DNA from: Sequoia sempervirens
Taxonomy: Eukaryota > Streptophyta > Pinopsida > Cupressales > Cupressaceae
DNA: 64,000 nt
Assembly (NCBI GenBank): GCA_007258455.2
Contig: VDFB02344241.1
Location: 186,001-250,000 of the forward strand
Reading direction: 5' to 3'
Part shown: positions 21,300 to 31,992 of the stretch, in pieces
Numbering within the stretch: the stretch's first letter is position 1
Layout of the letters: the number at the start of each line of letters is the position of its first letter
Position numbers and translations under genes: made by a program
Notes under the pieces: generated by a model
What the model saw: the letters and a program-made list of their open reading frames with translations, nothing else
The model's database searches: none
Told to the model about the DNA's origin: nothing

Positions 21300-22350
21300 T
21301 GGTCTGGATAATTATTCACTTTTTATTCAGTGGTGCCAACTCATTCTTATAGAACTATTAAAATTGTGATAACTATTAATATCATGTGATTTATCACCAC
21401 AAAAATAACATGTGAATTTTCCTCCTTTTTTCTTCTGCACTCATTAGCATAATATCCTAGTTTACCATGTAGTTATAATATTTTGGCCTTTTGGTCCTTT
21501 TTTTTATACCTCTATTATTATTGTGGTAGCCTCCCCTACCACCTACTTCTCAATAGTTATCATGGTATCTCAAGGAGGATCATATATCTTGAATTTTTGG
21601 TACCATATAGTGTATATTGTTAGGTAGTCTTATGCTTTCTCTAAATTGAAGTTCCCACTAGCCATGTGCCAAATAAACAGTGAATTCTCTTATATCTAAA
21701 CCTAATCTTCTATCCATATCCATATCCAAAAATCCATAGTCATCTTCTTCTTAAAGTAACATTGGACACCTATTTGTGTCATGCCTATCCCCCTTTATAC
21801 GTTACAATATATACTTAATATATTTCTAGGGAATTTCTCAAGTTCCCCTCTTAGTATGGTAGCCCTCTTCATGCATTTTATTATCAAACATTCATTCCTT
21901 AGATTTCTTCCCTACTATAATTATTAAACCAAAATTTACTTCTTCTAGGTGGCGAAGTCTCATCTTTCTTACCTTTCATTATAATTTCTTACTTTAACAT
22001 TATGTTGTCCAACTCTAATTAAAATTATCAATTTCATCCTTTCCAACTAAATAATTCTCCCTTATCATTGACTAGGATTATATTCTGGTAATCAATTCTA
22101 CTGCATCCTTATACAAAGAGGAAATATTCTCTTCTACTTCTATTGTAATGTTAGAGCTAACCGTAAAATAGAATACTCAATTCAATTCTTTTATGTCAAG
22201 GTTTCTTCTAGCTTTCTAACCACACTTTTAAATCATTGTTCATAATATTTCATTGATTCCTCCTTACTTTTTGTTATCTTCCACATTTTATTTATGTTTT
22301 TTGTTCATATGTTAGGTGAATGGAAATGGATTGGGGATCATTAATGTGGG
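21300..22350 (-). pseudogene. Degraded retroelement gag with two zinc knuckles
   Basis: On the minus strand near 21365-21480 one reads a degraded first knuckle (PKYYNY then a shift to GKLGYYANEC), followed by CYFCGDKSHDINSYH, a second C-x2-C-x4-H-type unit whose last Cys is changed, after an RG-rich stretch (GGRGGYHNNN). Two tandem knuckles after an RG-rich linker suggest the gag of an LTR element. Farther right (to about 22350) there are weak gag-like stretches. No LTR or pol was found, so the family is uncertain. Confidence 0.45.
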
Positions 22351-23559
22351 GTGTCTATTGCTAGAAGAAAAAATAGCAAGGGAAATAAGATGGAAGACTT
22401 TCAAGGTTTAGAGATTAGTTTTACCACATACCTTATACATTTTGGTATGATGGTCTGAGTAATCCTACAAGTATGGGTTCCACAAGGAGGAAGGAGATGG
22501 AAAATGGGTTGAGGGAAATGAGTAGGGGAAATACTAAAAGCCCAAAATTTTGAGACTTAAAGGAAAAGTGGATCCTAAAATTAGGAATTAAGGATGGTGA
22601 ATACTCAATGATAAAGGAGAGAAAGCATGGAAAAGTGCAAGTGAAGAATAATTAAGGTTCATGGATTAGTCTTATAGCTTAAGAAGTGCATGATTACACA
22701 GAGACCTAAAATCCTAGGGCCAAAGGCAAAGACAAAGTAGGGAACTGAAGCATGGGTAAAGCCATGATAAAGTAACTAGGTAATGAGAAGTCTAAAAGAC
22801 TAAAATAATCAAAGGTCTCAAACAAAAATGTAAATGTTGGGTTTCAAGGAATGAAGGGAAAGAATACTGGCAAGAGGAAACCCATAAACCAAATAAAGGC
22901 TATAAATAGACACAATCACCCCTAACACTTAGAAATTTCTATAGTTTAAGATATTTAGGCATGCAACAAGTACAACAAAAGATAAAACACTACAACAAGA
23001 ACAATTTTTAAATGAAGGGACCTCTATTGAAGGAATTCTTAGATTTGTTATAGACAGTGGCTAAAACATGGTTCTATTAAGAAAGGAAACACTCAACTTA
23101 GATAAATTTGCACTTACTAATATAGGCCCCAACATCGCCTAGAAAGGGGCAAGACAAATATATCACATAACAACTATAGGGAAAAAATTATATTTTTTTT
23201 ATCAAATATCAATGAGGGACTCTATAGGCCCAACAAAATCAAACTCAAAAAGAATTAGAAGCACACTAGAGTCCTTTCAGTAAGAATGATATGCAAGGTA
23301 AAGGCTCAAAAGGACAAACATCAACAAAGGGTTCCCTAATTTTATCTAAAATTAGAGATGGTGTTGCAAGGCATAAAGAATTGGAAACTTTATTAGAGAA
23401 TGTTCATAAACATTCTAGAATAAGCAAACCAACATAAGAACCCATATATTAAGGTTTATCATAATTAAATATTTTTAAAATAACTTCATACAAGAAATTA
23501 ATCTTCATGAATTAAAAAGGCCTTGGACTAATCCACCAAAAAATGTGTATGCAAGTGAG
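22351..23559. other. Purine-rich intergenic sequence, nothing recognised
   Basis: Polypurine-leaning plus strand with stops in all frames; no convincing motif was found. Confidence 0.45.
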
Positions 23560-23927
23560 TTTATTTCCTCCTCATGGAATAAACCAAAGTAAGAATTGCA
23601 ACAATCTTAGAAACAAATTTCATTGCAATGTGACAATTAGCACATACTCAAAGGTTCTTAACAAGTCTAATATTTGTTCTAAGGGGCATGTCTAGAAAAC
23701 CAAAAGCAATTGATAACTTTTTCACTATGGTGGTAGAGAAATATTTATTTCCCCTCTTTTCCACACCACTAAGTGTTTGGCATCTCAAAAATACCTTGCT
23801 TCCTTCATATCTCCCAAGAAAATTTCTTCAATGATTTACTATGGCCTCCTACACAAGAAGTATGTACCATTTTATGACCTCCAATCCAACTACATCCGAG
23901 GAGCTTTTTAATTCCTTATCTTTCATC
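23560..23927 (-). pseudogene. PPR pseudogene copy C, E+/DYW C-terminal part
   Basis: Minus-strand reading: LGCSWIGGHKMVHTSCVGG near 23800-23895, corresponding to the PGCSWIEV...VHTF E+ region, then YHSEK (CATAGTGAAAAA) with one inserted base before LSIAFGFLDMPLRTNIRLVK, and NL-VCANCHIAMKFVSKIV near 23590-23650. The CxxCH in CANCH matches a conserved zinc-binding part of the DYW cytidine-deaminase domain. The final DYW residues are not recognised. In intact proteins this domain performs C-to-U editing of organellar transcripts. The piece joins the PPR region at 36805 across Copia-C. Confidence 0.85.
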
Positions 23928-23932
23928 AATAT

Positions 23933-24421
23933 TGTTGGTGTAATTAAAAGTATTGTACCTTGTCCTAGGTAGGTCATTATTACACCTTAGTTAAGTTTAC
24001 TTAGGGACCACATACGAGGTAGTTGGAGAATTTCCACTTTTGGTGGACTTATCATGTTATCATTTTATCACATCCACCTTTCGTGGACACATCATGTGAT
24101 TACCTCTCCACCTTTTGTGGGTGATCCACCATTTGTGGTGATTATCACATTATCACTTTTCCACTTCAGGTGGAGTGATAGCTTTTCATAGTTGTCTCAT
24201 GTCATAAGATTATGACACTTGTCATAATATTATGCCCTTCTATGTTCTCACCTTGGCTATATAACCAAGGGGTCTCCTATGTACTTTGGCACATTGTATT
24301 CTATTTTTATTATCGGTAGAATACAGTCTATTCTTGTCATATTGCTTCTATCTCTCTTATGCTTGTGATTTCTATTAGGTCTCTAGATCTTGGGTGGCTA
24401 CCTTTATAGCTAATTCTTACA
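23933..24421 (+). repeat. Copia-C 5' LTR
   Basis: 489 bp, paired with the 3' LTR over its full length. The U3 part holds five CCAC-N5-GTGG-type short palindromes (24034-24173). A TATA-like GGCTATATAACC lies near 24256-24267, before the expected transcript start. Confidence 0.93.
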
Positions 24422-24433
24422 TGGTATCAGAGC
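24422..24433 (+). promoter_or_regulatory. Copia-C primer-binding site
   Basis: TGGTATCAGAGC directly follows the LTR, complementary to the 3' end of initiator methionine tRNA. Confidence 0.92.
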
Positions 24434-25741
24434 TATTGGAGTTCCTTTGGATTGTCATTTTGGAGAGATTCTTGGAGGGTTCCATTTTTGGCCTTGTATT
24501 ACAGGTGCATTTTGGGAGCTTGTTGTATCAGATCTAAGCTGACCATTGCATTTGGAGCATCTGAGATAGTCAGATATTTCTTTTTTTTCGTCTCACTTGG
24601 ACATCGGAGGCCAAATCTACAAAGGGTTGAACATTGGAGGAGTTTGCCAGATCCAAGAGCTAGCTACCACTTCATAGCATTTTTAGCCAAAAAGGACATC
24701 GTCATTGCGTCCAAAACGGTAAAAAAACCTAAGATCGACTGCCAATTCATCCAAATTGGAGTAGTCCGATGAGGCAAACAATTTTTTCCTAGGGAGCCAT
24801 ATGGCCCCCTAGGTCATCATAATTACGCAGGCGGTATGATTTTATTTTTTTGTAAAAAGAAAAAATTAATATTTTCTACGAAATAATTTTTTGAAATCTC
24901 TTTAAGAAATTCGTAGTTTTTTATATATATTGTAAAGTTTTTTTAAATAAAAAATAAAAAATATATAGCGGAGTACATAGTCCATAGACTGTTGTACCCC
25001 ACCGTACTCTGTACTCGTAGAGTGTTGTTACGCGGTTTGCCTCATGGCCTCATGGCCGTAGCCCCACTACCGGCGAGCTCCACCATAAAAAACATCTATT
25101 AAAAATCTGGTGGCCATATTAAACACTAGCCGGTCCAACTTCAAAAGTTGGCAACGTCAAGATGAATATTCCGACACCCGATCATAAGTTTCCGACGAAT
25201 GAGGGAATATTATAGCCACGATTCTGTCAAAGGGAGAACGACGACAGTGATTGCCTTTCAGCCGTCAAATTTAACTTGGTGCATCTTGTGACGACCAGGA
25301 AACAGTCAAATTTAAGCTCGTGCCTTGATGACATCAGCATTACGTCAGCCCCTTTTTGAAAAATCAAACCCCCTCTCCATTTGAGTTTTCAGTTTTGTAG
25401 TTCAACTTCTGAGGCTCATATCTTGGTCATTTTGAGGTCTTTTTCAGTGCAATTTTTTTTTATTTGGGCTAATTTTTTGTGTACTTCATAGTGGTACAAT
25501 TATTTTCTAATTTTGGTGCACGGATTTTCTACAAAATTTGATGTCATAGGTGTAGCTGAATTGTCACCTTTTTTGCAAATTCTGAGGCTTTGTTCAGGCT
25601 CATACAAACTCCTTTTCAGGTGCCTTTTTTTTGAAAGTGCATGATTTTTTATGAAATTCACAATGGTGCTATCAGTTTCTAGTGATTGTGATAAAAAAAT
25701 TGTACTTTTAGCATATGGTCTATTTTGGCATTTATAAAGCT
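24434..25741 (+). other. Copia-C untranslated leader, left part
   Basis: About 1.3 kb between the primer-binding site and the Copia-B insertion; the leader continues at 31751-31992. No knuckle or gag motif is visible, and the one longer ORF (24452-24772) has no recognisable domain. The total leader of about 1.55 kb is long for a copia element. Confidence 0.6.
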
Positions 25742-25746
25742 AAGAT

Positions 25747-26102
25747 TGTATAAGTTGAGAAAATACAACTTCATAGGAGCCCAATGATCTCTACAAGCTA
25801 AGAATACTTGTTATAGGGAGAAGCAAAGAGAAGCAACACAGAAAACAGTAAAAATGCTCAAAGATGTGGAGCTATGTATTTTCCAATGTGTAAAAGAATA
25901 ATAATACAAAAGAAAAGTTTCAACCACATATAGGTCAAAAAAACCTAAAAAGGAAAACCCTAGGCTTGCACATTAATAATTAATAAAATAATTAATTATT
26001 ATGCACCTAATGTTAGCTTAAGTGTAAAAGAGATAAAGGGAACTTTAATTAATTAAACAAATATTATTTAATTAATCAAGTAAATAACCAATTACTCTAA
26101 CA
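25747..26102 (-). repeat. Copia-B 3' LTR
   Basis: 356 bp, aligning end to end with 31385-31745 with only scattered differences, one of them a small indel near the CTAGGCTTGCACATT stretch. Confidence 0.95.
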
Positions 26103-26316
26103 CCCCCCCTTAAGCTAGACTTAGGGAGAAGCTAAAACCTAGAAGCAGCTACTGAAAGCAAAAAACAATGGGTCCTGACAACAAGGCTAGATCAGGTACC
26201 CAAGTACAAGGAAATCTCTATGAAACGGAGAAAAAGGAGAAAACCCAGTGGGAAAAAACTCCTCTCCAAAAAGAGATAGAAGAACATGTTGAAAGAAACA
26301 TGAAGAAAGGAAGGCC

Positions 26317-29300
26317 TCATAAAGACACCCCAAAGACAACTTCCTTCACCCCAAGCATAGAGTGCAACTGAAGATAGCGCGGATGCAAAAGGCTTTGTGA
26401 AGATGTTGCAACTTGCTCGGCAATGGGAATATACTCCAAGATGAGAGAACCATCCTGAATCAACTGTCTGATGAAATGGATATGAAGCTCAATGTGCTTC
26501 GTCCGTTGATGCTCCACCGGGTTGTGAGAAATGTGTATAGCATTCTGATTATCACACCAAAGAATAGTGGGACTGTCAGGAGGAAAAACAAACTCAGTCA
26601 TCAACTGTCAAAGCCATAAAATCTCCTGACTAGCGAGCACAACAACTCGGTACTTAGCCTTTGTAGATGATAATGCATGAGCAGTCTACTTCTTGCAAGA
26701 CCATGTGATAGGACCAGAGCTAAGACAGAAAAAAAGCCAAAATTAGACTTCTCATCATTGACATCACTAGCCCAATCTGAGTCAGTGTAGCCAACAATGT
26801 GAGTATTCCCTAATATGTAGTGAATGCCATAAGAAATGGTGCCCTGAATGTACCTCAAAATACATTTGGTAGATTTCCAGTGACTCTCGTGAGGATCATG
26901 GGAGAATCGAGAGACAAGGCCAACTGCAAAGGAAAGATCAGGACGAGTGTGTGTCAGGTACAACAAACTGCCAACCATCTGCCTGTAAAGTGTAGAATCT
27001 ACTGAAGGAGTGGGGCAAGTAGTAGTCAAAACAACCCCTGACTGAAAAGGTGTGGGGGAAGGCTTGCAATCAAGCATGCCAAAGTGTTGAAGCATATCAA
27101 GAGCATAATTTTGCTGGTAAATGGAGATCCCATCAGAAGACTGAATCACCTGAAGACCAAGAAAATAGTGCAGAAGACTGAGATCTGTCATCTCAAACTG
27201 CTCCATCAAAGCTCGCTGAGCATGCTGAATCATAGAGGATAAGCTACCTGTGATGAGGAGATCATCAAAATATAGCACAAAAATCATGATCTCACCCTCA
27301 AGATTTTGAATATAGACTGTGGGATCAGAATGACAGCATGTGAAACTAGTGGAGAGCAAAAAAGAGTCCATCTTCTCATACCAAGCCCGAGGGGCCTGTT
27401 TGAGACCATATAATGAATGCCAAAGTCTGCAAACCAAAGAAGCATCCTGCACAAATCCCTGAGGCTTCTCCATATAGATCTCCTCCTGTAGGTCACCATG
27501 CAAAAATGCACTCTTCACATCCATCTAAAAAATGGGCCATCCCTTAGAAGCTACAAGTGATAGTACAAAGCGAATAGAATTCATATTGGTGACAGGGGCA
27601 AATGTCTCAGAGTAATCAATACCCTCAACCTGCGAGAAACCCTTCGCAACAAGACGTGCTTTGTACTTATCAATAGAACCATCAACAACATACTTGGTGC
27701 GATACAACCATCTGCACCGAACCATCTTTATGCCCTTAGGAAGAGGACAGAGATCCCAAGTACTATTCCTCATCAAAGAAGAATACTCCTCCTCCATAGC
27801 ACTATCCCACTCAGGGTGACCTGTTGCCTCTAAAAACTTTTGAGGATCCTCTGAAAAAGCATGACTCAAAAGACTAGAACCCGCAGTATGAGAACGGGTG
27901 TGGCGAGTGTCTGAAGGATCACCTGCCATAGATCCTACTACCTCAATAGTAAAGTGAGCCCATTTGGGCATCTGAGGTGGAGCAAGTGGAGGTGGAGATG
28001 GGGGATCATCAGCATCCTCATCAGAATCATTCTCAACATAATCCTGAAGAGCTGCAGTGGGAGGAGTAGGTAGTGAAGTAGACACTGGAGACAGGGTATC
28101 CACTGTGGGAAGGCACTCATCAAACTGGACATCTCATCGAAACAAGACCTCTCTGGAATCAGGATCAAACAACCTGTACGCCTTAACATCCTCACAGTAG
28201 CTGACAAAAATGAGGGGTCGAATCTTCCACTCCATGGATCTCCTCTGAGCATCAGGAATAAATGCCCATGCCTCACTACCAAATACTCAAAATGATGAAA
28301 CATCAGCCTTGTCATGAGACCAAGCCTCCTCAGGAGTCATATGCCGAATCGCCTTGTGAGGCATCCGATTCTGAATATAGTTGGCACAATTAACTGCCTC
28401 AGCCCAAAAAGATGGATCCATGGACCTGGACTGAATCATACAATTTGTCATCTCCCATAAAGTCATGTTCTTTCTCTCAGCGAGACCATTCTATTGAGGG
28501 GTGTAGGGAATAGTAAGTTGATGCTACAAACCATGCTCAGTGCAAAAATCTCTGAAATCCTGATTCACATACTCCCCCCATTATCTGTACGTATCCGCCA
28601 AATAGAAAGGCCAGATTGCTTCTCTATAAATGTCTTGAAGATTCGAAAGGAATCAAAGACATCAAACTTGTACTTAAGAAAGTACACCCATGTGCGTCTG
28701 GAGAAGTCATCAATGAATGTGAGTACATACTTGGCCCCAGAAAAATAACGAGTGGGAAATGACACGAGGTCACTATGAATCAACTCCAAGGGTGCCAAAG
28801 CACGAGTGGCTCTTCCCTTCGGAAAGGGATCCCTGTGATGCTTGCCAAGCACACAACCATGACAAACACCATCTGTGCAGGAAATATATGGAAGACCAAG
28901 AACAAGTGCTTGTGTACTCATCTGCTAAAGATATCTGTAATTGACATGGCCCAAATGCTCATGCCAAAGCTTACTCACTGAATCTTCATGTGCTATAAGA
29001 GATGAACCTGTACCCTCAGAAGGCTCAAATCCATCAAATCTGTAAAGACGAGATGCAGTATCAACTTACCCAGTAGCCAAAACCAAATCAGAGTCATGGA
29101 GGTCCCGAATAACCACATCATGTGGTGAGAACTCAACTGTCTTACCAGAGCCAGAATGGAAAATATGATAAAATGGAGAGGAGTTTCGTCGAGATGTCAG
29201 GAACAACCAGAACTTCCTATAGAGTACCCCCGTCCAAAGAGACAGAACCTGAACCCAAGACTGAAAGCTGTGTAGAGTCACCCACTGCAATCTGTGAAGT

Positions 29301-30390
29301 ACCACAAGAGGCAAGAGAAGTGACCAACTGCTAAGTGTGAGTCATATGGTGAGAAGCACCGAAATCTAAAATCCAAGTGGACCCATAGGTTGATGCTTGA
29401 GTAGTGAGAGCATGGCCTTTCCCTCTGGAAGGAGAAGACGACTGAGGTGAGGAGATGTGATGCTGCTGCATGGCTTCCTCTAAAGCCTCTAATCGTTTCC
29501 AACACCTAGAAGCTGGATGTCCTTCCTTGCCATAGAAGCTGCAAGTGTCTCTTGATTTCATCTTAGTCTTAGAGGAAGACTCACCTGACTTCGAATATTT
29601 CCCTTATTTTGGATTAAGTGGTGGTTTGGAATCAGACTTAGGAGGTGGTTTGGAGGAATGCTCACTACCTACAGAATCTTTCTTGGGCTTCAGTTTCTGC
29701 TTCTATTTCTCCTTAGATGAATGAGCAACCAATGCTTTGTTCTTTGATCCTGAGAGCATATCTATCTGAGAAAGGTGTGACTGCTCACGAGACAAATGCT
29801 CACAAAACACATCAAAGGTAGGCATGGTAAAACGAGCACCCAGGCCATCCATGGTGGAATAGAAGGAAGAAGAAAATATCTGAAATGGACCACGAAGCTT
29901 CGAAAGGATCAAGTAAATGCACTTTGTGTCTGACTTATCCTTGCCACAATCCTGTAAAATAGTGCAGATAGTTTTGAACTTGTTCAAAAATTCCTCAATA
30001 GTGGGAAATGATTCAGGTAACAGTGAAATCAGCTCTGCATCAATCTGTAATACTTAGAACTCATTAATGGTCCCAAAAAGTGTCTCAAATCTGTAATACT
30101 TAGAACTCATTAATGGTCCCAAAAAGTGTCTCAAACTTCAACCACATGGCTCGAGAAGTGAGTGAAGCATCAAGGTGAAACAAAAGACTGTCTGAAATGT
30201 GCATGGATAGAAAACCCATAGCTTCATCCATCTTGTTCCTGTGCTAAAGAATCTTAAAAGGACGTTGCAACTGAGGCTGAACCTCATCTAAACAAGACCA
30301 CAACCCTCGTGACCTAAGAAGCCTCGTCATGCGAGACTTCCAGGTGTGATAGTTGTGTGATGTGAGTAACTCAACTGAGGAGTCTTCCAT
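26317..30390 (-). pseudogene. Copia-B gag-pol polyprotein
   Basis: Starts at ATG 30388-30390 (MEDSSVELLTSHNYHTWKSR, a typical gag opening). A knuckle CSFYGKEGHPASRC near 29510-29550 has its second Cys changed to Tyr. Protease WILDFGASHHMT carries DFG in place of DSG. Then follow CHGCVLGKHHRDPF, integrase HSDLVS...RTDNGG and AERKN (D, D, E all present), RT ([46 protein letters not shown] where YVDD is usual), HTRPDLSFAVGLVSRF, and RNase H (YTDSDWASD, WCDNQNAIHI). Breaks lie at about 27525, 28104-28564, 28922-29330 and 29562-29702. Inactive, though the pieces are long. Confidence 0.94.
30044..30134. repeat. 45-bp tandem duplication in Copia-B gag
   Basis: A unit beginning CTGTAATACTTAGAACTC and ending GTGTCTCAAA occurs twice in direct succession, duplicating about 15 codons of gag. 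Confidence 0.9.
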
Positions 30391-31372
30391 GAAACCTTAC
30401 ACTTGTACCTGATGAAAATTCTGAGAAAGAAGATTACAGATCTGAATAGAGCATGTTGAGAGCTTTCCAATGCCTATTCATTTTTGAAAAATGGAGTCCG
30501 TTTGCACCTTCTATGGCCCCAGAAGTGCAGAAAAAAGAGCCCACTTTGACTAGAAAAAATTACAAGTACCATGGCATCTGACACAAAATTATCTTTCCAA
30601 CGGTATCTCGTTTGAAAAAAATGGAGACTATATGCCCATTTTATACCCGATTTCGTGAAGTCTCCTAAAAATGCACAATTTTGCCTCCTTTAAGCCCTGG
30701 GGTCTAAAAAAATTAAGCCCCTGGTCCGCTGAGTGACCAGGGAGCTGGCGACAAGTTGAGGGCTGAAGCCCTTGGTCACCAATGTGATCGGTGCTTGGGC
30801 TTAAAACCCAGGCAAGTTGGGAGCTCGGGCTGGCTGGGAGCTCGGCAGTCTGGGAGCTCGGTTGCAGTGGTGGTTGGAGCTGACAGCGAAGTGGCAGACC
30901 AACAATTGGGCGAAGGTACTGTTGGCGAGGACTGAGCAGAGTGCACCAGTGGTTGGAACCCTGAGCGGCGGCGACATGAGGAGAGCCACCGGTGGCTCGG
31001 CGGTGGCTGGTGGCAGCCAGGTGGTGGGCGAGTGGCGGCCGCCTTCTGAACTGGAGGCGCTCGAAAAAAATCCAAAAAACCTTCGTTTTTTTAATTTTTT
31101 TGAAATTTTCTCCTCGAAAAATGTGTCTAGGGCCGTACAGCCCCTGGACAATTTTTTTTTTTGCCTCCCCAGACGACAGTGGCCAAATATGACAAAATTT
31201 ATATGAAAATAGGGGTTTTTGGGCCTTCTGGACTCAACCGTGATGTCGGTTTTTGCCCAAAGTGCACCAAAAATAAACTCCCCCCAAATCCACAACATAA
31301 AACTTCTAAAACTCCAGATCTACTTCCAATGCAAAAATTCTCAAAACAAGAACAGGTAGCTGTAGATCTGAT
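30391..31372 (-). other. Copia-B untranslated leader
   Basis: Nearly 1 kb between the primer-binding site and the gag start. Its centre (about 30780-31060) is much richer in G and C than the surroundings and opens overlapping ORFs on both strands with low-complexity Pro/Ala/Ser translations; these look non-coding. Confidence 0.65.
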
Positions 31373-31384
31373 GCTCTGATACCA
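31373..31384 (-). promoter_or_regulatory. Copia-B primer-binding site
   Basis: The reverse complement TGGTATCAGAGC abuts the 5' LTR. Confidence 0.92.
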
Positions 31385-31745
31385 TGTAGAAGTTGAGAAA
31401 ATACAACTTCATAGGAGCCCAATGATCTCTGCAAGCTAAGAATACCTGTTACAGGGAGAAGCAAAGAGAAGCAACACAGAAAACAGTAAAAATGATCAAA
31501 GATGTGGAGCTCTGTATTTTCCAATGTGTAAAAGAATAATAATACAAAAGAAAAGTTTCAACCACATATAGGTCAAAAAAACCTAAAAAGGAAAACCCTA
31601 GGCTCAAGTGCACATTAATAATTAATAAAATAATTAATTATTATGCACCTAATGTTAGCTTAAGTGTAAAAGAGATAAAAGGGAACTTTAATTAATTAAA
31701 CAAATATTGTTTGATTAATCAAGTAAATAACCAATTACTCTAACA
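31385..31745 (-). repeat. Copia-B 5' LTR
   Basis: 361 bp; the partner of 25747-26102. Confidence 0.95.
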
Positions 31746-31992
31746 AAGATCTCAGTTTGATCTTTTGTATTAGTCATTTGAGTCTGTTGTAGCCTACTTA
31801 AGGCTATTGTAAAACATTAAAAATTAGAAGCCCGCTTTTCTTGGCTTGCAAGTGGCCATTGTACACACACTAAGTATAAAGTGCCAAATCATCTTTTTTT
31901 TGGGGGGGGAGGGGTTCTTTGATTGAGTGAATTTGGGGGTCTTGTGTGATTGTGCCTCTCTCTCTATCTTGTTCTCTTTCATTTTGGTGCTA

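Larger units (their letters stand above)
25747..31745 (-). mobile_element. Copia-B: complete Ty1/copia element nested in Copia-C
   Basis: LTRs 25747-26102 and 31385-31745 are nearly identical (TGTA-AAGTTGAG to CTCTAACA), the most similar LTR pair in the window. Target duplication AAGAT lies at 25742-25746 and 31746-31750, primer-binding site at 31373-31384, polypurine tract at about 26103-26110. Gag to RNase H run on the minus strand. It is younger than Copia-C, which it interrupts, but already carries stops and altered catalytic motifs. Confidence 0.96.

Noticed and set aside
24452..24772. ORF of 106 codons after the Copia-C primer-binding site
   Set aside because: It lies in the untranslated leader, lacks gag motifs, and the true gag start is recognisable at 31993.
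30776..31298. Overlapping ORFs of 129-165 codons on both strands
   Set aside because: They lie in the GC-rich leader of Copia-B; translations are Pro/Ala/Ser-rich without domains, and ORFs occur on both strands as expected from composition.
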